DNA from: DASQFQ01 sp963722815
GTDB taxonomy: Bacteria > Actinomycetota > Thermoleophilia > Solirubrobacterales > Solirubrobacteraceae
DNA: 64,000 nucleotides
NCBI GenBank assembly: GCA_963722815.1
Contig: CAVROM010000004.1
Location: forward strand, 124,001 to 188,000
Direction of reading: 5' to 3'
Of the stretch, positions 8,666 through 18,454 are shown in pieces (position 1 is the first letter of the stretch; every line of letters starts with the position of its first letter). Both the position numbers and the translations under genes were made by a program. The notes under the pieces were generated by a model. The model did no database searches and was not told the origin of the DNA. It saw nothing but the letters and a program-made list of their open reading frames with translations.

Positions 8666-9331
8666 ATGACCGAGCTGCACGGGGTCGCACCCTCGATCCT
8701 CGCCGCCGACTTCGCCCGCCTCGGCGACCAGGTGGGGGAGGTGCTCGACGCCGGCGCGCGCGTCATCCACGTCGACATCATGGACGGGCACTTCGTGCCG
8801 CCGCTCACGATGGGGCCGCTGGTCGTCTCCGCGCTGGCGGACCGCGTCCACGACGCGGGCGCGCTGATCGACGTCCACATGATGATCGAGCGCCCCGAGC
8901 GCCAGATCCCCGAGTTCGCCAAGGCGGGCGCCGACAACATCACGTTCCACGCCGAGGCCACCCCGCACGTCCACTACGCGATCGGCGCGATCAAGGAGGC
9001 GGGCTGCACCGCCGGGGTGGCGATCTGCCCGGCCACGCCCGTGCGCGTGCTGGCGGAGGTCGCCGCCGACCTCGATCTCGCGCTCTGCATGACCGTCAAC
9101 CCCGGCTGGGGCGGCCAGCCGTTCATCCCGGCGAGCCCCGGCAAGATCGAGCGCCTGCGGGCGCTGATCGGGGCGGGACCGGCGCTGGAGGTCGACGGCG
9201 GCATCGACACCAGCACCGCCGGCGCCTGCTCGCAGGCCGGCGCGACCGTCTTCGTGGCCGGCACGGCCCTCTTCGGCGCACCGGATCCGGCCGCGGCGTA
9301 CCGCGAGATCGCGGCCGCGGCGGGGGTGTAG
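8666..9331 (+). CDS. rpe: Ribulose-phosphate 3-epimerase
   Basis: This interconverts ribulose 5-phosphate and xylulose 5-phosphate in the pentose phosphate pathway. The TIM-barrel motifs are PSILAADFARLGDQV, HVDIMDGHFVP with metal-binding His and catalytic Asp, DVHMMIERPE, MTVNPGWGGQPFI and VDGGID with the second catalytic Asp. The product has 221 residues, the usual length. ATG 8666 is used; an in-frame GTG at 8654 overlapping the previous stop would add four residues. Position after rsmB matches the conserved Gram-positive gene order. Confidence 0.93.
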   Translation: MTELHGVAPSILAADFARLGDQVGEVLDAGARVIHVDIMDGHFVPPLTMGPLVVSALADRVHDAGALIDVHMMIERPERQIPEFAKAGADNITFHAEATPHVHYAIGAIKEAGCTAGVAICPATPVRVLAEVAADLDLALCMTVNPGWGGQPFIPASPGKIERLRALIGAGPALEVDGGIDTSTAGACSQAGATVFVAGTALFGAPDPAAAYREIAAAAGV

Positions 9332-9378
9332 CCAGCCGTATAGGAGATGGTGTTATCCGCGTTCACAATGGCCTCGCG

Positions 9379-9727
9379 ATGGCGCTGACCGTCCTCATCG
9401 TCGACGACCACCCCTCCTTTCGTGCGAGCGCACGCGTGCTGCTCGAGGCCGAGGGGTTCGACGTCATCGGCGAAGCTGCTGACGGAACGTCAGGCATCGC
9501 AGAGGCGAAGCGGCTCCGGCCCGACCTCGTCCTCCTCGATGTCCAGCTGCCGGACATCGACGGCTTCGAGGTCGCCGGCGCAGCTGACCAACGGCAACGG
9601 GCCCGACATCGTGCTCGTATCGAGCCGCGACTCGTCCGACTTCGGACCGCTCGTCGCCCGCTCCGGCGCTCGCGGATTCGTGCCCAAGGCAGAGCTTTCG
9701 GGCGCCCGCATCCACGAGCTGCTCTGA
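9379..9727 (+). CDS. Single-domain response regulator (frame broken)
   Basis: After correcting one extra G near 9578 the product is about 115 residues: a receiver domain with the acidic pair in IVDDHPSF, the phospho-accepting Asp in LVLLDVQLP, and the late Lys in FVPKAEL. No output domain follows, so it would act as a phospho-relay or through partners, like CheY. No histidine kinase lies nearby. A second, full-length regulator starts 20 bases downstream. Confidence 0.8.
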
Positions 9728-9733
9728 GAGCAA

Positions 9734-9739
9734 TAGAGT
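9734..9739 (+). promoter_or_regulatory. -10 box for LuxR-type regulator
   Basis: TAGAGT lies 8 bases before the ATG, so the transcript would start at or within a few bases of the start codon. Confidence 0.45.
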
Positions 9740-9747
9740 CCTCGCTC

Positions 9748-10408
9748 ATGAGCGACCCGCTCCGCGTCGTGCTGGCTGATGACTCCGTGCTGTTGCGCGA
9801 GGGTCTGGCACGCCTGCTCGAGGAGTCGGGCTTCGAGGTCGCCGGCCAGTCGGGCGACGCCGAGGACCTGCTGCGCAAGGTCGGCGCGCACCGCCCCGAC
9901 GTCGCCGTCGTCGACGTGCGGATGCCGCCCTCGCACACCGACGAGGGCCTGCGCGCCGCGCACCAGATCCGCGCCGACCACCCGAAGCGTCGGCGTGCTC
10001 GTCCTCTCCCAGTACGTCGAGGAGGCCTACGCGCTCGACCTGCTCTCGGAGTCGACCGAGCGCACCGGCTACCTGCTCAAGGACCGCGTGGCCGACATCG
10101 ACACCTTCACCGACGCGGTGCGCCGCGTCGCCGGCGGCGGCTCCGCGCTCGACCCCGAGGTCGTGGCGCTCCTGCTCGGCCGCCGCCGCCGCGAGGACCC
10201 GCTCGAGGCGCTCACCCCGCGCGAGCGAGAGGTGCTCGGGCTGATGGCCGAGGGCCGCTCCAACGCGGCGATCGCCGCCGAGCTGGTGGTGACCGAGCGC
10301 GCGGTCGAGAAGCACGTGACGTCGATCTTCACGAAGCTCGACCTCACCCCGGCCGCCGAGGACCACCGCCGCGTGCTCGCGGTGTTGCGGTACCTGCGGT
10401 CAGCCTGA
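9748..10408 (+). CDS. LuxR/NarL-family response regulator (frame broken)
   Basis: One extra A near 9984 splits the gene. Corrected, it is about 219 residues: a receiver domain (LADDSVLLREGL, phospho-Asp in VAVVDVRMPP, Lys in YLLKDRV) joined to a C-terminal LuxR helix-turn-helix (LTPREREVLGLMAEGRSNAA with a recognition helix before EKHVTSIFTKL). It should bind DNA after phosphorylation. Actinobacterial NarL-type regulators are usually paired with a histidine kinase, but none is adjacent, so its kinase must lie elsewhere. Confidence 0.85.
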
Positions 10409-10481
10409 CGCGATTGTTCGTGCGCGGACCGTGCCGCGCCACCCCGGTCGTCAGGAGGTAGCGCTCCGGGCCGCGGCCCGC

Positions 10482-10487
10482 TAGCTT
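10482..10487 (+). promoter_or_regulatory. -10 box for FecR-like gene
   Basis: TAGCTT lies 6 bases before the ATG, consistent with a leaderless mRNA. Confidence 0.45.
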
Positions 10488-10493
10488 CGGCCG

Positions 10494-12173
10494 ATGCGTC
10501 GGATCGCCCTCCTCGTCTGCGGCCTCGCCCTGGCTGTCCTGCCCGCGTCCGCGAACGCCGCGGTGACACCGGACCGCACCGCCGGCGATCTGGCCGCGGC
10601 GATGTCGAGCTCGGCGGGTGTCACCGGCGCCGACTTCACGGCGATTCCGCCGAACGGCAACCCCGCCGGCGTGGCCAATAGTCCGTTCTCGGACTTTCCG
10701 CAAGCCGGCACGAGCTTCGCGATCCTGTCGTCCGGCGACGCGGTCCACGTCGACCCGGCCGCGACCGCGGATGGCGGGGAGAACGGCAGCACCGAGCCCA
10801 CCCCCGGGCCCCGGGCCGGCGTCAACGACCTGAACACCCTCCATGTGAACCTCGTCGTCCCGGAGTCGGCCAACTGCCTGGTGGTGAGCTTCCGCTTTCT
10901 CACCGACGAGGATCCCGGCGCCGATTTCAACGACGGGTTCATCGCGGAGCTCGACACCGACGACTGGTCGATCGTGCCGGCCACGGACACGGAGCCGGCC
11001 ACGATCAACGCCCCGCACAACTTCGCGTTCGACGCCAACCGCCGCGTGATCAGCGTCAACTCGCCCGGCTCGGCCAGCCTCACGCCCGAGGGTGCGACGA
11101 ACACCGGCCTGGCCAACGGCACCGCGCGCCTCACCGCGGCGACCCCGGTCACCCCGGGAGCGCATTCGCTCTACCTCTCGGTCTTCGACTACGGCGACGA
11201 CATCGTCGACTCGGCCGCGCTGCTGGACGACCTTCGCCTCGAGAACCGGGCCCCGGGAGCCTGCGCGGCCGGTGTGGTGCCCGACGACACGACGGCCCCG
11301 GCCGTGCGGATCACCTCGCCGTTCGACCACGGCGCGACCGATGAGACCACGCCGGTGATCTCCGGCACGGCCGGCAACGCGCCCGGCGACTCCTTCGAGG
11401 TCCGGGTCGCGCTCCGCTCCGGCGCGACCGTGCTCCAGAACCTGACCGCGGAGCGCGCCGGCACAGCGTGGTCGGTGCAGACCGGCACGCTCGCGCCCGG
11501 CGACTACACGCTCGTGGCCTCGCAGTCCGACGACGCGGGCAACCTTGGCACGAGCCCGGCGATCACGTTCACCGTCAACGCGCCGCCCCCGCCGCCCGAC
11601 GACGACACCGACACCAACCCCCCGGTCGTTCCGCCCCAGCCCGAGCAGGGCAAGTCGGTGGTCGCCGGCAAGGTCAGCGGCACGATCCGGATCCGGCTCA
11701 AGAACGGCAAGTTCAGGACGCTCGGCGCCAACGAGTCGATCCCGCTCGGGAGCACCATCGACGCCACCAAGGGCCGCGTGCGGCTCACCTCGGCGGCCGG
11801 CGGCGGGAAGACCCAGACCGCCGACTTCTACAAGGGCCAGTTCAAGATCACGCAGACCAAGGGCAAGAAGCCGATCACGCAGCTCGAGCTCAACAGCACG
11901 CTGACCTGTGGTGGCAAGGCGTCAGCGGCGGCCAAGAAGAAGAGGAAGGTCCGCAGCCTGTGGGGCGACGGCAAGGGGCGCTTCCGCACCAAGGGCCGCC
12001 GCGCGGCGGCGACCGTGCGCGGCACCAAGTGGTTCACGCAGGACACGTGCACCAGCACGAAGATCATGGTCAAGCGCGGCGTCGTCCAGGTCCGCGACTT
12101 CGTCAAGCGCAAGAACGTGACGGTCAAGAAGGGCCACTCGTACGTGGCCCGGAAAGAAGAAGTAGCCCGGTAG
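10494..12173 (+). CDS. Secreted multi-domain protein with C-terminal FecR-like domain
   Basis: The 559-residue protein opens with a signal peptide (LLVCGLALAVLPASANA). Residues about 30-250 resemble a choice-of-anchor type beta-sandwich with Asp-rich loops (TDEDPGADFNDGF). Next comes an Ig-like segment (PAVRITSPFDHGATDETTPV), a Pro/Asp linker, and a basic C-terminal FecR-like domain of about 165 residues (GTIRIRLKNGKFRTLGANES through RSLWGDGKGRFRTKGRRAAA and VRGTKWFTQD). FecR-like domains usually sense or hold molecules at the cell surface. No sigma factor lies nearby, so a structural surface role is more likely than Fec-type signalling (inference). Its 3' end faces the convergent flippase gene. 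Confidence 0.7.
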   Translation: MRRIALLVCGLALAVLPASANAAVTPDRTAGDLAAAMSSSAGVTGADFTAIPPNGNPAGVANSPFSDFPQAGTSFAILSSGDAVHVDPAATADGGENGSTEPTPGPRAGVNDLNTLHVNLVVPESANCLVVSFRFLTDEDPGADFNDGFIAELDTDDWSIVPATDTEPATINAPHNFAFDANRRVISVNSPGSASLTPEGATNTGLANGTARLTAATPVTPGAHSLYLSVFDYGDDIVDSAALLDDLRLENRAPGACAAGVVPDDTTAPAVRITSPFDHGATDETTPVISGTAGNAPGDSFEVRVALRSGATVLQNLTAERAGTAWSVQTGTLAPGDYTLVASQSDDAGNLGTSPAITFTVNAPPPPPDDDTDTNPPVVPPQPEQGKSVVAGKVSGTIRIRLKNGKFRTLGANESIPLGSTIDATKGRVRLTSAAGGGKTQTADFYKGQFKITQTKGKKPITQLELNSTLTCGGKASAAAKKKRKVRSLWGDGKGRFRTKGRRAAATVRGTKWFTQDTCTSTKIMVKRGVVQVRDFVKRKNVTVKKGHSYVARKEEVAR

Positions 12174-13444
12174 ACCACGGCGAGCAGGGCGGCCAGCAGC
12201 GCGGCCGCCCCGAAGTAGCCGATCTGCGCCCGCAGCAGCTCGTCGTCGACCAGCGGGCTGACCATGAAGGCCACGAACGCGGCGGCGGTGAACAGCCAGC
12301 AGGCCGCCGCGGTGGCCGCCCGGTCGCGCGCCAGCGCCGCCTGGTTGAGCGTGCCGGCGGTGAGGTGGAAGCCCATCCCGATCGCCACCAGCGCCAGCCC
12401 CCAGCGGCCGTAGGTGAACGGGTCGTCGAACAGGATGTTCATCGCGAACGGGCCGACGACCACGAGCCCGAGCGCGACCGCGCCCGCGAAGCCCGCGATC
12501 GCCGCCACGGTGACGCGGATCGCGCGCGCGAACTCCGCCTGCCCCTCGCGCGCCTCAAGCCCCGCGAGGTGAGGGAGGAGCGAGCCCTGGATCGCCTGGA
12601 AGAGCTGCAGCGGGGCGCGGGCGATCAACAGCACGTTGAACACGAAGCCGGCCACCGCCTTGTCCGCCGAGGTCCAGTCGACCAGCAGCACGCCGGCGTT
12701 GAGCAGCGTCTGCTCGGCCACCATCACCGCCAGCACGGCGAGCGCGAAGCGCCCGCCGCGGGCGAGCCCGAGCGCCTCGGCGTCGGCGCGCTTCTCGCCC
12801 GACGCGGGCGGCCGGCGCGAGAACGCCCACGGCACCACGATCAGCGAGAAGAACGGCGCCGCCGCCATCCCGAGCGCCACCGCCGTCTGCCCGTGGGCGA
12901 TGCCGACCGCCACCGCGACCGCGAACGCCAGCCGCGAGCACGCCTCGAGGAACACGAGCCCGCCGTAGAGGCCGAACCACTGGTGCCCGGCCAGCCAGCC
13001 GCGCGCGAAGTAGCTCGCCGCGTAGGCGAGCACGGCCACGACGAGGATCCAGTAGAGCGCGCGCGAGCCGTCGAACAGGTCGTCCTGGATCGGCCCGCGC
13101 AGGACGAGCGCGATGACGAGGAAGCCGAGCGCGAAGCCGGCCTGGATCAGGAGCGGCGTGCGCAGCGGGTGGTCGGCGTCGAAGCCGCGGGCGCGGCGGT
13201 CGGCGATCGTGCGCGAGAGCAGCTGCTCGATCGGCCGGTAGATCACCGAGACGGTCACGAACAGCACCGACCACAGCAGCGCGATCTGCTTGTACTCGAC
13301 GTCGTTCAGGACGTAGGACGCGACCGAGAAGTACGCGAACGTCACGACCCCCGTGAGGGCGATGCCGATCGAGAGGATGCGGGCGCCGCGGCCGTAGCCG
13401 GAGCCCGCGGACCCGGTCAGAGCCGGACGAGCAGCATCGTCCAC
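12174..13444 (-). CDS. Polysaccharide flippase (Wzx/MATE-like membrane protein)
   Basis: About 420 residues with 12 or so membrane spans and a loop typical of polysaccharide exporters (YRPIEQLLSRTIADRRARG after the second span). It would flip a lipid-linked glycan across the membrane. The proposed GTG start overlaps the end of the methyltransferase gene. The next in-frame candidate would be a CTG at the TGA. The reading frame stays open into the tail of the convergent FecR-like gene, so the 3' end is approximate. A single frame correction would end it at a TGA at 12124-12126. Neighbouring GT2 and methyltransferase genes support a surface-glycan role. Confidence 0.72.
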
Positions 13445-14040
13445 GGGAACGGCGAGCGCGCCTCGACGACCTCGCCGTGGCGGCTCAGCAGCGCGACGAA
13501 CGCGCGCTTGGACCAGTGGTTGACGTGCCCGGGGGTGTTGCCGAGATCCTTGATGTAGGCGCCGCGCGCGACGTTGAGCCCGCGCCACAGCGGCTCGCGC
13601 GGCACCGACACGAGCAGCCAGCGCTGGGCCACCCGCGCCATCTCCGCGACCGTGTGCGCTGGGTCGGGGACGTGCTCGAGCACCTCGATCGCGGTCGCGA
13701 CGTCGAACTCGTCGTCGGCGAACGGCAGGTTCTCCGCCTTCATGATCTTGTACTCGAGGTTGGGCGCCTGGCGCTTCTCCCACTCGGCCTGGATCGCGGG
13801 ATCCTCGAGGTCGAGCCCGACGACGCGGCGTGGCGCGAGCTTCTGCGCCCACTCGTGGGTGAGGACCGCCTCGCCGCAACCGATGTCGAGCAACGACTGG
13901 GGATCGGCCTTCCGGAACAGCTCCTCGAGCGTGCCCTCGAAGCCCGCCATCAGCCGCCGGACGACCGGGTTGGTGGACCCGTACTTGTCGTAGGTGTTGC
14001 CGGTGACCGTGCCCTCGGCGTCGCGGGTGACGCCGGTCAC
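13417..14040 (-). CDS. SAM-dependent methyltransferase in glycan cluster
   Basis: A class I methyltransferase of 207 residues with SAM-binding motif I SLLDIGCGEAVLTHEW, an acidic motif II residue (VVGLDLEDP), and FDVATAIEVLEHVPDP typical of the Methyltransf_11/UbiE-like fold. The GTG start overlaps the stop of the GT2 gene (GTGA) and the flippase start lies inside its 3' end, so the three form one leftward operon. The substrate is probably a lipid-linked sugar or polyprenol intermediate (inference from context). Confidence 0.82.
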   Translation of the reverse strand: MTGVTRDAEGTVTGNTYDKYGSTNPVVRRLMAGFEGTLEELFRKADPQSLLDIGCGEAVLTHEWAQKLAPRRVVGLDLEDPAIQAEWEKRQAPNLEYKIMKAENLPFADDEFDVATAIEVLEHVPDPAHTVAEMARVAQRWLLVSVPREPLWRGLNVARGAYIKDLGNTPGHVNHWSKRAFVALLSRHGEVVEARSPFPWTMLLVRL

Positions 14041-15095
14041 AGCTTCACGGCCTCGCGCTCCTCGGTCTGCCCGCGGCGGCCGGAGTGCGCGCCGGTGGTG
14101 GGCTCGCGGCCCGACTCGGGGGAGCCCGGCTCGTAGTGCGAGGGCGGCACGCCGAGCTCGAGCTCGATCCGCCGCACGCGCTCGAACGTGCGCTGGAGCA
14201 TGATCCGCTGGCCGGAGAGGAGGTCGCCGATGATCCCGAGCGCGGCGAGGAGCATCGCGGCGTTGAACAGCACGGCGCCGAGGATCAGCGACTGGACGTG
14301 GCCGCCGCCCTCGCCCTCGAACGCGAAGAAGTAGAAGAAGCGGCCCCACACGACGAGCGCGACGAGCCCGATGACGATCGCGCCGAGCATGAACACCCGC
14401 AGCGGCTCGTACATCGAGTAGACGCGGAAGATCGAGACGCCGTTGCGGCGGATGTACGACCACATCGACGGGAACAGGCGTGACTCGCGCGTCTTGGCGT
14501 TCGTCTTGATCGGGACGTGGTCGACCGCGATCAGCATCTTGCCGGCCTGGATGATCGTCTCGAGCGTGTACGTGTAGTTCGAGACGACCTGCAGGCTGAG
14601 CGCGGCCTCGCGGTTGTAGGCGCGGAAGCCCGAGGTCGTGTCCGGCACCGTGGTCTGCGACGCGCGCCGCACCACCCATGAGCCCAGCCGCTGCAGCGCC
14701 TTCTTGAGCGGCGAGAAGTGCTCGATCGTCATGACCTCGCGGTCGCCGACCACCATGTCGGCATCGCCGTGCAGGATCGGCTGGACGAGCTTCGGGATGT
14801 CGCCGCCGTAGTACTGGTTGTCGGCGTCGGTGTTGACGATCACGTCGGCGCCGAGCTTGAGCGCGGCGTCGAGCCCGGCCTGGAAGCCCGAGGCCAGCCC
14901 CTTGTTGTTCGTGAGGCGCACCACGTGGTCGACGCCGTGCTCGCGCGCGACCTCGATCGTGCGGTCGGTCGAGCCGTCGTCGATGATCAGCCACTCGACC
15001 TCGTCGAAGCCCTCGACCGTGCGCGGGAGATCGCGCAGGGTGGCGGGGAGGGTCTCCTCCTCGTTCAGGCAGGGGATCTGGATGACGAGCTTCAT
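14037..15095 (-). CDS. Family 2 glycosyltransferase, polyprenyl-phosphate type
   Basis: 352 residues. The N-terminal 230 form a GT-A fold with IPCLNEEETLP, IIDDGSTDRT and the metal-binding VNTDADNQY. Two C-terminal membrane spans (FMLGAIVIGLVALVVWG and SLILGAVLFNAAMLLAALGI) follow, then a charged tail. This layout matches dolichyl/polyprenyl-phosphate sugar synthases, which make lipid-linked sugars used by GT-C enzymes such as those encoded divergently at 15.2-20 kb. It is the first gene of the leftward glycan operon. Confidence 0.88.
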   Translation of the reverse strand: MKLVIQIPCLNEEETLPATLRDLPRTVEGFDEVEWLIIDDGSTDRTIEVAREHGVDHVVRLTNNKGLASGFQAGLDAALKLGADVIVNTDADNQYYGGDIPKLVQPILHGDADMVVGDREVMTIEHFSPLKKALQRLGSWVVRRASQTTVPDTTSGFRAYNREAALSLQVVSNYTYTLETIIQAGKMLIAVDHVPIKTNAKTRESRLFPSMWSYIRRNGVSIFRVYSMYEPLRVFMLGAIVIGLVALVVWGRFFYFFAFEGEGGGHVQSLILGAVLFNAAMLLAALGIIGDLLSGQRIMLQRTFERVRRIELELGVPPSHYEPGSPESGREPTTGAHSGRRGQTEEREAVKL

Positions 15096-15148
15096 GCGGC
15101 GGCCGCGCGCCAGTATCGCAGAGGCTCTGGAGGCTTCTCCGTCGCCGC

Positions 15149-15154
15149 TAACCT
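15149..15154 (+). promoter_or_regulatory. -10 box for GT-C operon
   Basis: TAACCT lies 10 bases before the ATG in the short gap between two divergent glycan operons. Confidence 0.4.
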
Positions 15155-15164
15155 CGCCCGGCGA

Positions 15165-16862
15165 ATGTCCGCGTGGCGATCACGTCTGCTCCGAGAAGGT
15201 CCCGCGCTGGCGCTGCTGGCGGGGATCTCTGTCGTCGCGCTCGTGCTCCGCTACCAGCATCTCGACTACGGCCTGCCCTACGTCTACAACCAGGACGAGG
15301 GGTCGCACTTCACCAGCCGCGCGGTCGCGATGTTCGGCGGCGACCCCGACCCCGGCTACTTCCAGAACCCGTCCGCGTTCACCTACCTCGTGCACGTGGC
15401 GCTGCGCTTCAAGTACGGCGGCTGGTGGCCGTTCGGGAACTTCGACGACGTCATCCAGCACTTCGCGCGCGACCCGTCTGGCATCTACGTCGCGGCGCGC
15501 CGGGTCGCGGCCGTGCTCGGCGTGGCGGGCGCGGTGGCGATCTACTCCGTCGGCCGGCGCCTGTGGGACCGCCGCACGGGGCTCGTCGCGGCGGCGGTGC
15601 TGGCGTTCGCGTTCCTGCCCGTCACCTACTCGCGGATCGCGCTGACCGACGTCGGCGTGCTCGTGCCCGTCGCGCTCGTGCTGCTGTCCGCGGTGCGGAT
15701 CCAGGAGACCGGCTCGCTGCGCTGGTGCGCGGCCGCCGGCGCGGCCGCCGGGGTGGCGATCGGCTTCAAGTACACGGCCGGGCTCGTGCTGCTGGCTCCG
15801 CTCGCGGCGCTGGCGCTGCGCCGGGAGTGGCGAGGAGCGGCGCTCGGCGGGCTCGTCGTGCTGGCCGTCGCGCTCGTGGCGTTCTTCATCACGACGCCGT
15901 TCTTCTTCATCGACCTCTCTGACGCCCGGCGCCAGCTGGGCGCGCAGACCGACCGCGCGAACGGCCAGCCGAAGTTCGGCCAGACCGGCTCCAACGGCTT
16001 CACCTACTACCTGGGGAGCCTCACGTGGGGCCTGGGCTGGCTCGCGCTGCTGGCCGCCGTGGCGGGCGGCGTGATCGTCGCGCGGCGCGATCGCGCCCGC
16101 GCCGTCGTGCTGCTGATCTTCCCGCTCGCGCTGCTCGTGTACCTGAGCCTGCAGGCGCGCTTCTTCGGCCGCTGGCTGCTGCCTGCCTACCCGGCGTTCG
16201 CGCTGCTGGCCGGGGTCGCCGTCACCACCGCGGCGGCGTGGCTACGAGAACGGGCGCCGCGCCTCGAGCTCCCGGCGGTGGCGCTCGGCGCCCTGCTGCT
16301 CGTGTGGCAGTCGCTCGCCGCGGACGCGCGCTCGATGGCGGTGCTCGGCAACCCCGACACCCGCGCGGTGGCGCGCGAATGGCTCGTGGCCCACACCAAG
16401 CCGGAGGTGCGCGCGATCATCGAGCCGGCCGTCCCCGCGCGCTATTACCGCCAGCGCCAGATCAAGCACTCGCGGCAGGCGTTCGTCAGCCAGTTCGTGC
16501 AGGCCGTGCGGCGGACGCGGATCGAGTACGGCGCCACGCTGAGCCCGCGCGTGATCGACCAGTACCGCGAGCAGGGCTACTGCACCGTGGTGACGATGAG
16601 CCTGATCGAGGGGCGCAGCGTCGAGGCGAAGGATCCGGACGCGCTGGCCTACTACGCGCGCCTGAAGCGCGAGTCCAAGCACCTCTTCTCCGTCAGCCCG
16701 TACCGGTTCGACAAGAAGCCGCAGCCGTTCGACTTCGACCTCTCCTACAACTACTACTCGGACGCCTACCGGCTGCCCGGGCCGAAGGTCGACGTCTACC
16801 GGCTGAACGACTGCAAGCAGCGCTACGGCGGCGGCGGGAACCCGCCGGCGGTGGAGGCATGA
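15165..16862 (+). CDS. GT-C membrane glycosyltransferase (PMT/ArnT-like), paralogue 1
   Basis: 565 residues with about 11 membrane spans. The first outside loop carries the acidic pair expected for GT-C catalysis in YVYNQDEGSHF, followed by FQNPSAFTYL. A soluble C-terminal region of about 160 residues follows the last span. GT-C enzymes move sugars from polyprenyl-phosphate donors to acceptors outside the membrane. The next gene is a clear paralogue (YAYNADEELHF, same loop order), indicating tandem duplication. The start is the first ATG after the TAACCT box. Confidence 0.85.
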   Translation: MSAWRSRLLREGPALALLAGISVVALVLRYQHLDYGLPYVYNQDEGSHFTSRAVAMFGGDPDPGYFQNPSAFTYLVHVALRFKYGGWWPFGNFDDVIQHFARDPSGIYVAARRVAAVLGVAGAVAIYSVGRRLWDRRTGLVAAAVLAFAFLPVTYSRIALTDVGVLVPVALVLLSAVRIQETGSLRWCAAAGAAAGVAIGFKYTAGLVLLAPLAALALRREWRGAALGGLVVLAVALVAFFITTPFFFIDLSDARRQLGAQTDRANGQPKFGQTGSNGFTYYLGSLTWGLGWLALLAAVAGGVIVARRDRARAVVLLIFPLALLVYLSLQARFFGRWLLPAYPAFALLAGVAVTTAAAWLRERAPRLELPAVALGALLLVWQSLAADARSMAVLGNPDTRAVAREWLVAHTKPEVRAIIEPAVPARYYRQRQIKHSRQAFVSQFVQAVRRTRIEYGATLSPRVIDQYREQGYCTVVTMSLIEGRSVEAKDPDALAYYARLKRESKHLFSVSPYRFDKKPQPFDFDLSYNYYSDAYRLPGPKVDVYRLNDCKQRYGGGGNPPAVEA

Positions 16863-18454
16863 GGGCGTGGTGGGTCCTGGGCGCCATCGTCGTCCTGGCC
16901 CTCGCGCTGCGCCTCTGGCACCTCGACCACGGGCTGCCGTACGCCTACAACGCGGACGAGGAGCTGCACTTCGTGCCCGTCGCGGTGAAGATGTTCGGCG
17001 GCTCGCTCAACCCGCGCTACTTCGAGAACCCGCCCGCGCTGACCTACCTGCTGTTCGTGGTGTTCAAGCTGCGCTTCGGTTTCGGCCGTGACCTGATCGC
17101 GCAGTTCCGCGCGGATCCCGAGGCCGCCTACCTCACCGCGCGCGTCGTCGTCGCGCTGATCGGCACGCTCGTGGTCGGGCTCGTCTACTGGGCCGGGGCG
17201 CGCTTCTCGGACCGCCGCACCGGGCTGGCGGCGGCCGCGCTGATGGCGGTCGCGTTCCTGCCCGTCTTCTACTCCAAGCACGCGCTCAACGACGTCGTGA
17301 CGATGGCGCCGGTCACGGTCGCGCTCGTTGCTTGCCTGCTGGTCTACGAGCAGGGCCGCTGGGGCCACTGGATCCTCGCCGGCGCGGCGATCGGCGTCGC
17401 CATCGCGACGAAGTACACGGCCGGCGCGATGCTCGTCACGCTCGGCGTCGTCGCCGTCCTGCGGGTGCTCGCCGATCGCGGCGAGCTGCGGCGGGTGCTG
17501 CTCGGCCTGGTGGCCGCGGGCGCGGCATGCGGCATCGCGTTCGCGCTGCTCAACCCGTTCGCGATCATCGAGCACTCGACCGCGCTGGGTCAGATCGGCG
17601 GCCAGTCCGGCCAGGCCGCGAGCGGCAAGCTCGGCCAGGACCAGGTCACCGGCTGGCAGTACTACCTCGGCACGTTCACGTGGGGCCTCGGCTGGATCCC
17701 CGCCGTGGCGGCCGTGGCGGGCGGGGGGCTGATGCTGTGGCGCGACTGGCGGCGGGGGCTCCTGCTCGTCGCCTTCCCGCTGTTCCTGTTCCTCTTCCTC
17801 GGCCACGAGGCGCGCTTCTTCGGCCGCTGGCTGCTGCCCGCCTACCCCGCGCTATGCGTGCTGGCCGGCTACGCCGTCTGGGTCGCCGCCGAGCAGCTGC
17901 ACACGCCGCGCGCGCAACTCGGCGTCCTCGTGCTGCTCGTCGTGGCGCTGTGCGCCCAGGGGCTCGTGTCGAGCGTGCACCTCGACCGCGTGCTCGGGCG
18001 CGAGGACACGCGCGCGCAGGCCAAGCGCTGGCTCGAGGACCACGTCCCGGCCCGCGCGGGCGTCGCGATCGAGCCGTTCGTGCCGGCCGACTACCTGCGC
18101 CGCGGGCCGGCCGCGACGCTCGACTGGCGGCGCTACCCGGTCAAGCGGCCGTTCCAGGCCTACGAGAAGAAGCTGCGCCCGGCGCGCGTGGAGCGCTACG
18201 TCCGCGACGGCTACTGCTGGGTCGTGGTCGGCAGCTACCAGAAGGGGCGCGGCCTGAAGGCGGGTCTGCGCGGCGCCCGCGCCTACTACGCCGCGCTCGA
18301 CGCCGCCAGCGACAGCACCGAGACGATCTCCCCGTACCGCGAGGACGCCAAGCCGGTCCCGTTCTCGTACGACAAGTCGTTCAACTACCAGCCGCGCGCG
18401 TACGAGCGGCCGGGCCCGCTGATCGAGATCCACCACCTGCGGGGCTGCTCGTGA
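16859..18454 (+). CDS. GT-C membrane glycosyltransferase (PMT/ArnT-like), paralogue 2
   Basis: 531 residues. It shares the order and wording of motifs with the upstream gene: LRLWHLDHGLPYAYNADEEL, FENPPALTYLLF, the ARFFGRWLLPAYPA segment before the late spans, and a similar soluble tail containing DGYCWVVV and FSYDKSFNYQ. ATG overlaps the previous stop (ATGA). Keeping both copies suggests two different acceptors or linkages (inference). Confidence 0.85.
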   Translation: MRAWWVLGAIVVLALALRLWHLDHGLPYAYNADEELHFVPVAVKMFGGSLNPRYFENPPALTYLLFVVFKLRFGFGRDLIAQFRADPEAAYLTARVVVALIGTLVVGLVYWAGARFSDRRTGLAAAALMAVAFLPVFYSKHALNDVVTMAPVTVALVACLLVYEQGRWGHWILAGAAIGVAIATKYTAGAMLVTLGVVAVLRVLADRGELRRVLLGLVAAGAACGIAFALLNPFAIIEHSTALGQIGGQSGQAASGKLGQDQVTGWQYYLGTFTWGLGWIPAVAAVAGGGLMLWRDWRRGLLLVAFPLFLFLFLGHEARFFGRWLLPAYPALCVLAGYAVWVAAEQLHTPRAQLGVLVLLVVALCAQGLVSSVHLDRVLGREDTRAQAKRWLEDHVPARAGVAIEPFVPADYLRRGPAATLDWRRYPVKRPFQAYEKKLRPARVERYVRDGYCWVVVGSYQKGRGLKAGLRGARAYYAALDAASDSTETISPYREDAKPVPFSYDKSFNYQPRAYERPGPLIEIHHLRGCS

